Origin: an uncultured Clostridium sp.
Lineage (GTDB): Bacteria > Bacillota_A > Clostridia > TANB77 > CAG-508
Assembly (NCBI GenBank): GCA_938045355.1
Contig: CALIMU010000014.1
Coordinates: forward strand, 1 to 17,857
Direction: 5' to 3'
DNA length: 17,857 nucleotides
Below the pieces are notes generated by a model. It ran no database searches, was not told the DNA's origin, and was given only the letters and a program-made list of their open reading frames with translations. Each line of letters opens with the position of its first letter. Positions within the stretch are counted from its first letter, which is position 1. Below are positions 1 through 7,830 of this stretch, piece after piece. The position numbers were made by a program, and so were the translations under genes.

Positions 1-703
<703 letters not shown>

Positions 704-856
704 TGTTTAATCTTCTTTTCTCATTCAAACCTTCCGGCTTGTCTTTGCTTTTCCTATTTATTTTGGACAGTTCTCTGTCCGCTTGGTTTTTCTCTAAAGG
801 ATATTGTTTATTTTTCAATGTACTGTATTCATTAAAATACAGTCGCTCTCGACTGT
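704..856 (-). other. 16S rRNA leader with hairpins
   Basis: This is the transcribed leader between the inferred start point (about 856) and the mature 16S end. The first 18 nt can form a perfect 7-bp hairpin (839-845 with 850-856, 4-nt loop). A second 8-bp hairpin (822-829 with 836-843) uses some of the same bases, so the two exclude each other. A third 6-bp stem (765-770 with 775-780) lies further downstream. A leader normally contributes antitermination and RNase III processing signals; I could not identify a definite boxA. Confidence 0.6.
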
Positions 857-862
857 ATATAT

Positions 863-891
863 ATAATATATTACTTTCTGTTATATGTCAA
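863..891 (-). promoter_or_regulatory. rRNA operon promoter
   Basis: Minus-strand TTGACA (891-886), a 17-bp spacer and TATTAT (868-863) match a sigma-A promoter. The region just upstream (892-940) is almost pure A/T with A- and T-tracts, as in an UP element. Predicted start is about 856. Confidence 0.85.
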
Positions 892-957
892 CACTTTTAT
901 AAAAACTTTTTAAAGTTTTTTAATCTTTTTTATTAACATATATTTTGAGTATAAATT

Positions 958-982
958 TGAGAGGAATTTAGTATTCCTCTCA
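958..982 (-). terminator. Probable terminator after rpmA
   Basis: A perfect 10-bp stem (958-967 with 973-982) with a 5-nt loop lies 35 bp beyond the rpmA stop. The T-rich tract is better on the plus side (982-1000) than on the minus side, so termination of rpmA may be only moderate. It separates the rplU-rpmA unit from the rRNA promoter. Confidence 0.55.
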
Positions 983-1016
983 TCTCTTTTTATTATTTAT
1001 TTTACTTTATTAATTA

Positions 1017-1283
1017 TTATTTTTCTTCAAGTGTTTCATATACACTTACTTTTTTTCTTGTTCTTCCATAACGTTCAAACTTAACTTGTCCATCTATTAA
1101 TGCAAATAAAGTGTCATCTTTTCCAATTCCAACATTATTTCCTGGATGGTATTTAGTTCCTCTTTGTCTTATTATAATATTTCCTGCTTTAACATATTGT
1201 TTGTCATTTTTCTTAAGACCTAATCTTTTTGATATGCTATCGCGTCCATTTTTAACGCTACCTTGACCTTTTTTATGTGCCAC
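1017..1283 (-). CDS. rpmA: 50S ribosomal protein L27
   Basis: L27 is a large-subunit protein whose N-terminal tail reaches the peptidyl-transferase centre. The 88-residue product has the diagnostic start [16 protein letters not shown] and the core [13 protein letters not shown]. The start codon is GTG (1283), with an AGAGGTGA ribosome-binding site 5 nt upstream. A TAA stop lies in frame directly before the GTG, so the protein begins at the mature N terminus. The Prp-cleaved extension usual in Bacillota is absent. It lies 34 bp behind rplU, and no prp (ysxB) gene is present between them. Regulation is probably by the promoter upstream of rplU. Confidence 0.97.
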   Translation of the reverse strand: MAHKKGQGSVKNGRDSISKRLGLKKNDKQYVKAGNIIIRQRGTKYHPGNNVGIGKDDTLFALIDGQVKFERYGRTRKKVSVYETLEEK

Positions 1284-1317
1284 TTAGTTCACCTCTTTCT
1301 TTATAAATTTTTATGTA

Positions 1318-1632
1318 TTATTTTGCTGCTGAAATGTTTGTTATTTCAACTTTAGTATAATTTTGTCTATGTCCAATAGTTTTTCTGTAATCTTTTTTAG
1401 GTTTATATTTAAATATTTTTATTTTTTCACCTTTTACATGTTCAACTATTTTTCCTTCTACTTTTATACCATCTACATATGGTGTTCCTATTTTTGTTTC
1501 TTTATCAGATACAAGTAACACTTTGTCAAATGTAACTTTTTTTCCTTTTTCTGCGTCTAACTTTTCAAAGTATACTATACTACCTTTTTCTACTTTATAT
1601 TGTTTTCCACATGCTTCTATAATTGCGTACAT
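1318..1632 (-). CDS. rplU: 50S ribosomal protein L21
   Basis: L21 binds 23S rRNA. The product is 104 residues starting MYAIIEACGKQYKVEKG, matching the family N terminus (MYAv...GKQyrV), with the C-terminal YKPKKDYRKTIGHRQ region also typical. A start 15 bp further upstream is open but unlikely, because its codons coincide with the GGAGGA ribosome-binding site (about 1640-1645), which is correctly spaced for the ATG at 1632. It is first in the rplU-rpmA unit with a leader of about 90 nt. Bacillota often place an autoregulatory L21 leader here; I could not confirm its fold. Confidence 0.96.
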   Translation of the reverse strand: MYAIIEACGKQYKVEKGSIVYFEKLDAEKGKKVTFDKVLLVSDKETKIGTPYVDGIKVEGKIVEHVKGEKIKIFKYKPKKDYRKTIGHRQNYTKVEITNISAAK

Positions 1633-1728
1633 CGCAAATTCCTCCATTTCGTAATACTCGCTAACCGTTAATTAAAGGTACTTTATTTAAAAAGATTTAT
1701 AACCTTGATTAAGCAGTTTACATGCTAC

Positions 1729-1757
1729 ATTATATAGCAAAAAAGTGTATATGTCAA
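1729..1757 (-). promoter_or_regulatory. Consensus promoter of rplU-rpmA
   Basis: Minus-strand TTGACA (1757-1752), exactly 17 bp, then TATAAT (1734-1729) is a perfect sigma-A consensus. The predicted start near 1722 gives a leader of about 90 nt before rplU. The -35 box lies inside the terminator hairpin of tuf. Confidence 0.9.
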
Positions 1758-1775
1758 TAAAATTGATTATACACT
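1739..1775 (-). terminator. Intrinsic terminator of tuf
   Basis: An 8-bp outer stem (1768-1775 with 1744-1751) and a 4-bp inner stem (1763-1766 with 1754-1757) are followed on the minus strand by a run of five T (1743-1739). It lies 38 bp after the tuf stop and shares bases with the rplU promoter. Confidence 0.8.
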
Positions 1776-1812
1776 CTTCACCTATTCTTCTAATTATATA
1801 TTTTATCTACAA

Positions 1813-3015
1813 TTATTTTATTATTGAAGAAACTATACCTGAACCAACTGTTCTACCACCTTCACGGATAGCGAATCTTGATCCTTCTTCAACAGCTATA
1901 GGAGTTATAAGTTCGATTGTCATCTTAACATTATCCCCTGGCATAACCATTTCTGTTCCTTCTGGTAATTCAATTACACCTGTAACGTCAGTTGTTCTAA
2001 AGAAGAATTGTGGTCTATATCCTTTAAAGAATGGAGTATGTCTTCCACCTTCGTCTTTTGTTAGAACATAAACTTCAGCTGTAAATTTAGTATGTGGATT
2101 AATTGTTCCTGGTTTAGCAATAACTTGTCCTCTTTCGATATCTGTCTTGTTTATACCTCTTAATAATAATCCTGCATTATCTCCAGCTTCTGCTGAATCT
2201 AATAATTTTCTAAACATTTCTATACCTGTAACAACTGTTTTCTTTCTTTCTGTTGTTAATCCAACGATTTCAACTTCGTCATTTAATTTAATTTCTCCTC
2301 TTTCTACTCTACCTGTAGCAACTGTTCCTCTACCTGTGATTGAGAATATATCTTCTATAGGCATTAAGAATGGTTTATCAGTAGTTCTTTCTGGAGTTGG
2401 TATATATGTATCTATTGCTTCGATTAATTCTTTCATAGGTGCATATACTGGATCATTAGGATCTGTTGATGTAGATTCTAATATCTTTAATGATGAACCT
2501 TTAACGATCGGAATATCATTTCCTGGGAAATCATATTCATTTAATAAGTCTCTTACTTCCATTTCTACTAATTCTAATAATTCAGGATCATCAACCATAT
2601 CTGTTTTGTTTAAGTAAACAACTATGTATTTAACCCCAACTTGTCTTGCAAGTAATATGTGTTCTCTTGTTTGAGGCATTGGTCCATCAGCTGCTGAAAC
2701 AACTAATATTGCCCCATCCATTTGTGCTGCACCTGTGATCATGTTTTTAACATAGTCAGCGTGTCCTGGACAGTCAACGTGTGCATAGTGTCTAGTTGCT
2801 GATTCATATTCAACGTGAGCTGTATTAATTGTAATACCTCTTTCTCTTTCTTCTGGTGCTCCGTCTATTTGGTCATAAGCTTCAAATTTAGCTTGTCCTA
2901 ATAAACTTAAATATTTTGTTATCGCTGCAGTTGTAGTAGTTTTACCATGGTCAACGTGCCCGATTGTTCCTATATTAACATGTGGTTTTGTTCTTTCAAA
3001 TTTTTCTTTTGCCAT
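1813..3015 (-). CDS. tuf: Elongation factor Tu
   Basis: EF-Tu is the GTPase that delivers aminoacyl-tRNA to the ribosomal A site. The 400-residue product aligns along its length with the family. G1 is GHVDHGKT (19-26), the switch region contains RGITIN (about 59-64), G3 is DCPGH (81-85), and G4 is NKTD (136-139), where NKCD is common. G5 reads SSL (174-176) instead of the usual SAL. Domains 2 and 3 are complete, ending [10 protein letters not shown] strong GGAGGAAG ribosome-binding site precedes the ATG. It is the last gene of the rpsL-rpsG-fusA-tuf cluster, with a 128-bp gap after fusA that may hold its own promoter. No in-frame CGG codon was seen. Confidence 0.98.
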   Translation of the reverse strand: MAKEKFERTKPHVNIGTIGHVDHGKTTTTAAITKYLSLLGQAKFEAYDQIDGAPEERERGITINTAHVEYESATRHYAHVDCPGHADYVKNMITGAAQMDGAILVVSAADGPMPQTREHILLARQVGVKYIVVYLNKTDMVDDPELLELVEMEVRDLLNEYDFPGNDIPIVKGSSLKILESTSTDPNDPVYAPMKELIEAIDTYIPTPERTTDKPFLMPIEDIFSITGRGTVATGRVERGEIKLNDEVEIVGLTTERKKTVVTGIEMFRKLLDSAEAGDNAGLLLRGINKTDIERGQVIAKPGTINPHTKFTAEVYVLTKDEGGRHTPFFKGYRPQFFFRTTDVTGVIELPEGTEMVMPGDNVKMTIELITPIAVEEGSRFAIREGGRTVGSGIVSSIIK

Positions 3016-3050
3016 GTTATTTCTTCCTCCTATTTATATTTTATAAACTT

Positions 3051-3079
3051 ATTTTATATTATTTTATGTATATTTGCAA
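3051..3079 (-). promoter_or_regulatory. Possible tuf promoter
   Basis: TTGCAA (3079-3074), a 17-bp spacer and TAAAAT (3056-3051) match the sigma-A consensus 4/6 and 5/6. It lies just after the hairpin in the fusA-tuf gap, so tuf could be transcribed independently as well as with fusA. In such AT-rich DNA this is weak evidence. Confidence 0.4.
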
Positions 3080-3120
3080 GTGCCTTTTTTACCTTTTATA
3101 AAAGTTATAATAGGCACTGC
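3076..3120 (-). other. Inverted repeat between fusA and tuf
   Basis: Arms at 3112-3120 and 3076-3085 pair over about nine base pairs with one bulged base. The loop holds a 12-bp perfect palindrome (3093-3104). There is no T-run after it, so it is not a standard terminator. It may act as a partial attenuator, a processing site or a regulator site between fusA and tuf. Confidence 0.45.
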
Positions 3121-3143
3121 ATATTACATTATTCTATTAAATA

Positions 3144-5219
3144 CTATTTTTGTTTTGATGCTACTATAGTATCTAAGATATTTCTTGGAACTTCTTCATA
3201 ATGTGATGGTTCCATTGAATATGTTCCTCTACCTTGTGTCTTAGAACGAAGTGTTGTTGCATATCCAAACATTTCTGATAGTGGAATAAATCCTTTTATT
3301 ATTTGTATTCCTGGTTGTGCTTCTACACCTTCCATTCTACCACGTCTTGAGTTCATATCTCCTATAACATCTCCAACATATTCTTCTGGTACTGTTATTT
3401 CAACTCTCATTATAGGTTCTAGTATTACTGGATTTGCTTTTTTAGCTCCATCTTTAAATGCCATTGATCCTGCTATTTTGAAAGCCATTTCTGATGAGTC
3501 AACATCATGGAATGATCCATCAAATAGTGTTGCTTTAAAGTCTATTACTGGATATCCAGCAAGTACCCCTGACAATGCTGCTTCTTTTATACCTTCTTCT
3601 ACTGGTTTGATGTATTCTTTTGGTATTACACCACCAACGATTTTGTTTTCAAACTTGAATCCTTCACCTGGTTCTAATGGTTGTAATTTTAACCATACGT
3701 GACCATATTGTCCTCTACCACCTGATTGTCTTACAAATTTACCTTCAATTTCAACTTCTTTTCTTATTGTTTCTTTGTATGCAACTTGTGGTTTACCTAC
3801 TGTACAGTCTACATTAAATTCATCTTTTAATCTACTTACAATTATTTCTAAGTGTAATTCACCCATACCTGCAATAACAACTTGTCCTGTTTCTGCATTT
3901 GTATAGATTTTGAATGTTGGATCTTCTTCTGATAGTTTTGATAAAGCTATACCCATTTTTTCTTGTGCGTCTTTATCTTTTGGTTCTATCGCAACATCAA
4001 TAACTGGTTCTGGGAATTCCATAGTTTCTAGTATTATTGGATTTTCAATATCTGATAATGTATCACCTGTTGTTACATCTTTAAATCCTATTGCTGCTGC
4101 TATATCTCCTGCTAATACTTCTTTTAATTCTGTTCTCTTATTAGCATGCATTTGAAGTATTCTTCCAACTCTTTCTTTTTTATTCTTTGTTGCATTTAAT
4201 ACATATGAACCTGATTCTAATGTACCTGAATATACTCTAAAGAAGCATAATCTTCCTACATATGGATCTGTTGCAATTTTAAATGCAAGTGCTGAAAATG
4301 GTGCATCATCTGATGTTTCTCTTTCCATTTCATTTCCGTCTTCATCAACACCTTTGATATGATCAATATCTAATGGTGATGGTAAATATTCTACTATATT
4401 ATCTAATAATAATTGTAGTCCTTTGTTTTTATATGCTGATCCACAACATACAAGTGTTGCATTATTACTTAATGTAGCTTTTCTTAAACCTTTTCTTATT
4501 TCAGTTTCAGTTAATTCTTCTCCATCTAAGTATTTCATCATTATATCATCATCTTGTTCTGCTGCTGTTTCAACCATTTTTGCTCTATATTCATTAGCTT
4601 TTTCTACTAATTCTGCTGGTATTTCTTTTTCTTCTATTATTTTACCTTCTTCATCTTTATAGTATAATGCTTTCATTGTTATTAAATCTATTATACCTAC
4701 AAATGTTTCAGATGCTCCTATTGGAAGTTGTATTGCAACAGGGTTACAGTGTAATCTTTTATCTAATTGTGCTAAACAATTATAAAAATCTGCTCCCATC
4801 ATATCCATCTTATTTACAAATACCATTCTTGGAACTTTGTATTTATCTGCTTGTCTCCAAACAGTTTCTGATTGTGGTTGTACTGCATCTTTTGAAGATA
4901 ATATACATACTGCACCATCTAATACTCTTAAAGATCTTTCAACTTCTACTGTAAAGTCAACGTGTCCTGGTGTATCTATAATATTTATTTTATGATTTTT
5001 CCATGAACATGTTGTTGCAGCAGATGTAATTGTAATACCTCTTTCTTGTTCATCTTTCATCCAATCCATTTGTGATGCACCATCATGTGTTTCACCTATT
5101 TTATGGATTTTTCCTGAATAGAAAAGTATTCTTTCTGTTACAGTTGTCTTACCTGCGTCAATATGAGCCATTATTCCTATATTTCTTAATCTATTTAATG
5201 GAACTTCTCTTTTTGCCAT
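3144..5219 (-). CDS. fusA: Elongation factor G
   Basis: EF-G is the GTPase that drives translocation and, with the recycling factor, ribosome splitting. The 691-residue product has the normal length. G1 is AHIDAGKTT (18-26), the switch region has [12 protein letters not shown] (59-70), G3 is DTPGH (82-86) and G4 is NKMD (136-139). The domain II-V order is intact, including [15 protein letters not shown] of domain IV and the C-terminal [12 protein letters not shown]. An AAGGGA ribosome-binding site precedes the ATG. It lies 35 bp downstream of rpsG, in the usual order. Residues 106-115 ([10 protein letters not shown]) differ slightly from the commoner AxxGGVxP form. No in-frame CGG was found. 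Confidence 0.98.
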   Translation of the reverse strand: MAKREVPLNRLRNIGIMAHIDAGKTTVTERILFYSGKIHKIGETHDGASQMDWMKDEQERGITITSAATTCSWKNHKINIIDTPGHVDFTVEVERSLRVLDGAVCILSSKDAVQPQSETVWRQADKYKVPRMVFVNKMDMMGADFYNCLAQLDKRLHCNPVAIQLPIGASETFVGIIDLITMKALYYKDEEGKIIEEKEIPAELVEKANEYRAKMVETAAEQDDDIMMKYLDGEELTETEIRKGLRKATLSNNATLVCCGSAYKNKGLQLLLDNIVEYLPSPLDIDHIKGVDEDGNEMERETSDDAPFSALAFKIATDPYVGRLCFFRVYSGTLESGSYVLNATKNKKERVGRILQMHANKRTELKEVLAGDIAAAIGFKDVTTGDTLSDIENPIILETMEFPEPVIDVAIEPKDKDAQEKMGIALSKLSEEDPTFKIYTNAETGQVVIAGMGELHLEIIVSRLKDEFNVDCTVGKPQVAYKETIRKEVEIEGKFVRQSGGRGQYGHVWLKLQPLEPGEGFKFENKIVGGVIPKEYIKPVEEGIKEAALSGVLAGYPVIDFKATLFDGSFHDVDSSEMAFKIAGSMAFKDGAKKANPVILEPIMRVEITVPEEYVGDVIGDMNSRRGRMEGVEAQPGIQIIKGFIPLSEMFGYATTLRSKTQGRGTYSMEPSHYEEVPRNILDTIVASKQK

Positions 5220-5254
5220 AAATCTTTCCCTTCTAAACTATTCTAAAGTTTATA

Positions 5255-5725
5255 TTAATATCTGTAATGTGCAAATGCTTTATTTGCTTCTGCCATTTTG
5301 TGTACTTCTTCTTTTTTCTTGTGTGCTCCACCATTTTGGTTTAATGCATCCATTATTTCTCCTGCAAGTTTATCTGCCATAGTTTTTTCATGTCTTTTTC
5401 TTGCATATCCTACTAGCCATCTTAATCCTAGTGTTTGTCTTCTGTCTGCTCTTATTTCTAATGGAACTTGGTATGTTGCCCCACCTATTCTTCTTGCTTT
5501 TACTTCTAGAACAGGTTTAATATTTTCTAAAGCTTCTTCAAATAGTTCTAATGCTGGTCTTTCTAATTTCTCTTCAATTATAGAAAATGCAGTATATACT
5601 ATTCTTTGTGCAACTGTTTTCTTTCCATCTAGCATTACAGTATTTACTAATTTAGTAACTAATTTACTATTATATTTAGGATCTGCTAATACTTCTCTTT
5701 TTGCTATATGTCCTTTTCTTGGCAC
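5255..5725 (-). CDS. rpsG: 30S ribosomal protein S7
   Basis: S7 initiates assembly of the 30S head and contacts E-site tRNA. The 156-residue product has the family start [12 protein letters not shown] and the motifs [19 protein letters not shown] and [10 protein letters not shown]. The start codon is GTG (5725), chosen because AAGGAGG (5740-5734) lies at correct spacing and the N terminus matches the family. It is second in the rpsL cluster, 135 bp after rpsL. No clear separate promoter was seen in that gap. Confidence 0.98.
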   Translation of the reverse strand: MPRKGHIAKREVLADPKYNSKLVTKLVNTVMLDGKKTVAQRIVYTAFSIIEEKLERPALELFEEALENIKPVLEVKARRIGGATYQVPLEIRADRRQTLGLRWLVGYARKRHEKTMADKLAGEIMDALNQNGGAHKKKEEVHKMAEANKAFAHYRY

Positions 5726-5860
5726 TTTTCTTCCCTCCTTATTTTATTTTAATTTTTAATAAGCATTTTTAAGAATCTCTTAAAAAGGTACTCTAAAAAA
5801 ATTATTCTTTTTCCAGTATGTGCATATAATTTACAAAATTATTGGCACCAACTGATTATA

Positions 5861-6274
5861 TTATTTCTTTGGTTTTTTCGCACCATATTTTGATCTACCT
5901 TGTTGTCTGTTGTTAACTCCTGCTGTATCTAGAGTACCACGAACAATATGATATCTAACCCCTGGTAAGTCTTTTACTCTTCCACCTCTTATCATAACAA
6001 CACTGTGTTCTTGTAAGTTGTGTCCTTCTCCTGGGATATATGCTGTTACTTCATAACCATTAGATAATCTTACCCTTGCAACTTTTCTTAAAGCTGAGTT
6101 AGGTTTCTTAGGTGTTACAGTCTTAACTACTGTACAAACTCCTCTTTTAAATGGAGAACGATTATTTGTATGTGTCTTTCTCTTTGAGTCATAACCTTTT
6201 GCTAATGCTGGTGTTTTAGACTTTGCTTTAGAAGTTTTTCTACCTTTTCTTACTAATTGATTAATAGTTGGCAT
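5861..6274 (-). CDS. rpsL: 30S ribosomal protein S12
   Basis: S12 lies at the decoding centre and controls accuracy. The 137-residue product includes the insertion of about 13 residues typical of Gram-positive S12 ([20 protein letters not shown]), one of the better taxonomic clues here. The motifs [10 protein letters not shown] and [13 protein letters not shown] are intact, and both lysines associated with streptomycin sensitivity are present, so S12 is wild type at those sites. Start is ATG with GGAGG upstream. It is first gene of the translation cluster. Because S12 affects frame maintenance, it is relevant to the frameshifts described elsewhere in the window, but nothing in it looks abnormal. 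Confidence 0.98.
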   Translation of the reverse strand: MPTINQLVRKGRKTSKAKSKTPALAKGYDSKRKTHTNNRSPFKRGVCTVVKTVTPKKPNSALRKVARVRLSNGYEVTAYIPGEGHNLQEHSVVMIRGGRVKDLPGVRYHIVRGTLDTAGVNNRQQGRSKYGAKKPKK

Positions 6275-6325
6275 TCTTTTTCCTCCTTCTTCATAAACTA
6301 TTATACCTATAGCATAACATTATAT

Positions 6326-6354
6326 ATTCTATCATTAATTACTTTTTTTGTAAA
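6326..6354 (-). promoter_or_regulatory. Probable rpsL promoter (proximal)
   Basis: TTTACA (6354-6349), a 17-bp spacer and TAGAAT (6331-6326) each match the sigma-A consensus 5/6. The start would be near 6319, about 45 nt before rpsL. Confidence 0.6.
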
Positions 6355-6395
6355 CATGAAGAAAATAATAATCTCATACATAAATATACAAATAT

Positions 6396-6404
6396 ATTAT
6401 ACCA
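6396..6404 (-). promoter_or_regulatory. Possible rpsL promoter (distal, extended -10)
   Basis: TGGTATAAT on the minus strand (6404-6396) is an extended -10 element, but no good -35 box lies at the right distance. It is just downstream of the terminator at 6425-6462 and could provide a second start with a leader of about 115 nt. Confidence 0.4.
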
Positions 6405-6424
6405 TAAAACTCTATTTAAAACAC

Positions 6425-6470
6425 AAAAAAGATCTTAAAAACAAATTTTGTCTTTAAGATCTCTTTTTTT
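6425..6470. terminator. Bidirectional intrinsic terminator
   Basis: A perfect 10-bp stem (6430-6439 with 6453-6462) is flanked by T-runs on both strands (6464-6470 on plus, 6429-6425 on minus). It ends the transcript of the upstream small gene and isolates the rpsL cluster. Confidence 0.85.
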
Positions 6471-6476
6471 ATAATA

Positions 6477-6722
6477 TTATTCAGGCACTCCGATCTTCGA
6501 AAGATTAACTATTACTTTGAATATACTGTCTTTATTATACTCAATAATCTCCCCTGTCTCAAGAGTTACTTTCAGAATTGGTAAACTTCTACCATTTATG
6601 GCTTTCTGATTCAAATCATGAACTTTATAACTACACTTTTTATCATCAAGTGCTTTAACCATTTTTTTTATTTCATCAGAATCCTTAGTATTTTTTTCCA
6701 CAAAAAAATCTATTCTTACCAT
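6477..6722 (-). CDS. Small thioredoxin-fold-like protein without CxxC
   Basis: Unrecognised 81-residue cytoplasmic protein. Its layout resembles a minimal thioredoxin fold: strand (VRIDFFV, 2-8), helix, strand (YKVHDL, 32-37), then SLPIL (46-50) in the position of the cis-proline, and a hairpin (VTLETGEIIEYN). The usual CxxC position reads EKNT and the only cysteine is Cys30, so it is unlikely to be a dithiol oxidoreductase. The SLPIL-to-IEY region resembles SFPAL-to-IEF in the neighbour at 7049-7423, suggesting distant paralogy (inference). Start: I chose the ATG at 6722, where the fold begins. A GTG at 6761 overlapping the previous stop (TAGTG) would add 13 residues. A strong terminator follows. 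Confidence 0.65.
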   Translation of the reverse strand: MVRIDFFVEKNTKDSDEIKKMVKALDDKKCSYKVHDLNQKAINGRSLPILKVTLETGEIIEYNKDSIFKVIVNLSKIGVPE

Positions 6723-6760
6723 TTTATATCCACATCCTTTTATATTTTTTCTTAAACACA

Positions 6761-6895
6761 CTAATATATAATATATTGTGTGTCATTTTTTAGGTTGAAC
6801 TTTTCAAGCTCAGTTCTTACTACTTGTTCTTCGATATCTGATGGTAAATCCATCAGATCTTTAGCCTCTTCCAAAGTGATATATATAGGTCCCAT
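6761..6895 (-). CDS. Hypothetical 44-residue protein
   Basis: A short ORF begins MGPIYITLEEAKDLMDL, is acidic and helix-rich and ends QYIIY. I do not recognise it. Support is a near-ideal ribosome-binding site, AAGGAGGTG, about 6 nt before the ATG at 6895, and the tight junction with the next gene (its TAG overlaps an alternative GTG start). It probably starts a two-gene transcript, because a strong terminator lies upstream at 7001-7040. A possible TTTACA box lies at 6980-6975, but no good -10 box goes with it. Confidence 0.65.
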   Translation of the reverse strand: MGPIYITLEEAKDLMDLPSDIEEQVVRTELEKFNLKNDTQYIIY

Positions 6896-7000
6896 GGTAA
6901 CACCTCCTTAATCTTTAAATTTAAAAATTAATTATTTTTAATTTCATATATATGTTAACATAATTTTATGTTTTTGTAAATATATTTTATTAAAATTAAG

Positions 7001-7040
7001 AAAAAAGCTTCAAAAACTATTAGTTCTTAAAGCCTTTTTT
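7001..7040. terminator. Strong intrinsic terminator
   Basis: A near-continuous 18-bp stem including G-T pairs (7001-7018 with 7022-7040) has a 3- or 4-nt loop and T-runs at both ends. It lies 8 bp after the stop of the thioredoxin-like gene and ends the 7738-7049 unit. It may also work in the other direction. Confidence 0.85.
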
Positions 7041-7048
7041 ATTCTTAT

Positions 7049-7423
7049 TTATTTAAATCTTGACATATTTGAAGCAATATACGTCCCTGCTTCACTGCCT
7101 ACAATAAACTCTATTTTTTCTCCCCCCCTTATTTCTAAAGCTGGAAAACTGTGTACTTTATTTTTTCTTAAATACTCTATCTGCTGATCTGATTCTACAT
7201 GAATAATCTGAATTTTTAGATTCTGGGACTTTATCAGATTTTTTACCAGAGCACATATACCACAATCATTTATTGTATACAATTTATAGTCAACATCCAA
7301 TTTATAATTAGTACCATTAATGATATTATATCTCTCTAGTGCTGTAACTATTTGTGTTATAGTATTACAGCATTCGCATTTATTTACAAGTTCTGCTGCT
7401 CTTTCTAAACTAATCTTTTTCAT
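7049..7423 (-). CDS. Thioredoxin-like protein with CGIC motif
   Basis: 124-residue protein of no family I can name, with thioredoxin-like features. CGIC (54-57) opens a helix (ALVKNLIKSQN), a strand follows (KIQIIHVE, 70-77), then SFPALEI (92-98) places Pro94 as the expected cis-proline. The final hairpin is GGEKIEFIVG. A preceding 45-residue extension holds a Cys-rich cluster (Cys16, Cys18, Cys19), so it could have a second thiol or metal site. No signal peptide is seen, so it is probably cytoplasmic. The ATG at 7423 is preferred because AAGGGAG lies about 8 nt upstream; the GTG at 7432 is less likely. The upstream gene stops 5 bp before it, suggesting coupled translation. The role is probably redox or thiol transfer; the partner is unknown. 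Confidence 0.7.
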   Translation of the reverse strand: MKKISLERAAELVNKCECCNTITQIVTALERYNIINGTNYKLDVDYKLYTINDCGICALVKNLIKSQNLKIQIIHVESDQQIEYLRKNKVHSFPALEIRGGEKIEFIVGSEAGTYIASNMSRFK

Positions 7424-7428
7424 TAAAA

Positions 7429-7572
7429 TCACTCCCTTATTAAAATAATATTAGTAGAAAAATTCTTATTGTATTCCTCTAAAGCTGCTATAACTTCTTT
7501 TTCACTATACTGAAATTTAGGCATCCCTAAAAGTTTCCGTATTTCTGCCATATTCATATATTCCTCAGCCAT
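7429..7572 (-). CDS. Hypothetical 47-residue protein with an in-frame CGG
   Basis: A short helical product (MAEIRKLLGMPKF, then EKEVIAALEEYNK), not recognised. Its ATG overlaps the upstream gene by 8 nt (ATGGCTGA), and its TGA lies 5 bp before the thioredoxin-like gene, so the three appear translationally coupled. Codon 11 is CGG followed by A (7539-7536), the only in-frame CGG I found that is not at a reconstructed frameshift. It is preceded by ATA rather than a pyrimidine-ending codon. A +1 shift there would add Gly-Asn-Phe and stop, giving a 14-residue peptide. Reading straight through gives 47 plausible residues. Which product is made is undetermined. Confidence 0.55.
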   Translation of the reverse strand: MAEEYMNMAEIRKLLGMPKFQYSEKEVIAALEEYNKNFSTNIILIRE

Positions 7573-7738
7573 TCTCTTCACCTTCTTTTTTATAGATAAT
7601 TTTTATCTTTTTGCCTTTTGACTGCAAATTTATGTGTTTAACATACTTTTCTAAGTCTTCATCTAATTCAAGACCATATTGGTCTCGAATTTCTTCAGGT
7701 GTCAATTCCTGATAGATTGTTTCATGTTTATTTATCAT
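7565..7738 (-). CDS. Hypothetical 57-residue protein
   Basis: Unrecognised charged small protein, with ELTPEEIRDQYGLELDEDLEKY giving an acidic first half and a basic segment KGKKIKIIYKK near the end. A strong GAGGAGGAAG ribosome-binding site precedes the ATG at 7738, and a good promoter lies 60-88 bp upstream. It is first of a three-gene unit with the 47-residue protein and the thioredoxin-like protein. No membrane segment. Confidence 0.65.
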   Translation of the reverse strand: MINKHETIYQELTPEEIRDQYGLELDEDLEKYVKHINLQSKGKKIKIIYKKEGEENG

Positions 7739-7797
7739 TGTTCTTCCTCCTCAAAATTTATTTTAATTTTAAGTATCACTCTTTTTTGTACATAACT

Positions 7798-7826
7798 AGT
7801 ATATAACACTTTTTCATTTTTGTAAA
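7798..7826 (-). promoter_or_regulatory. Promoter of the small-protein/thioredoxin-like unit
   Basis: TTTACA (7826-7821), a 17-bp spacer and TATACT (7803-7798) each match 5/6. The -35 box begins only 5 bp after the stop codon of the preceding gene, with no terminator visible between, so readthrough from upstream is also possible. Confidence 0.65.
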
Positions 7827-7830
7827 ATCA

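Noticed and set aside
1655..1722. L21 leader riboregulator upstream of rplU
   Set aside because: The position fits, but I could not identify the family's conserved fold, so it is only mentioned in the rplU entry.
1745..5759. Plus-strand ORFs opposite tuf, fusA and rpsG
   Set aside because: Shadows of highly conserved genes; long antisense ORFs are expected where the coding strand avoids certain codons.
5766..5786. 8-bp inverted repeat between rpsL and rpsG as a terminator
   Set aside because: The stem is almost all A/T and has no T-run on the minus strand. Such repeats are expected by chance at this base composition.
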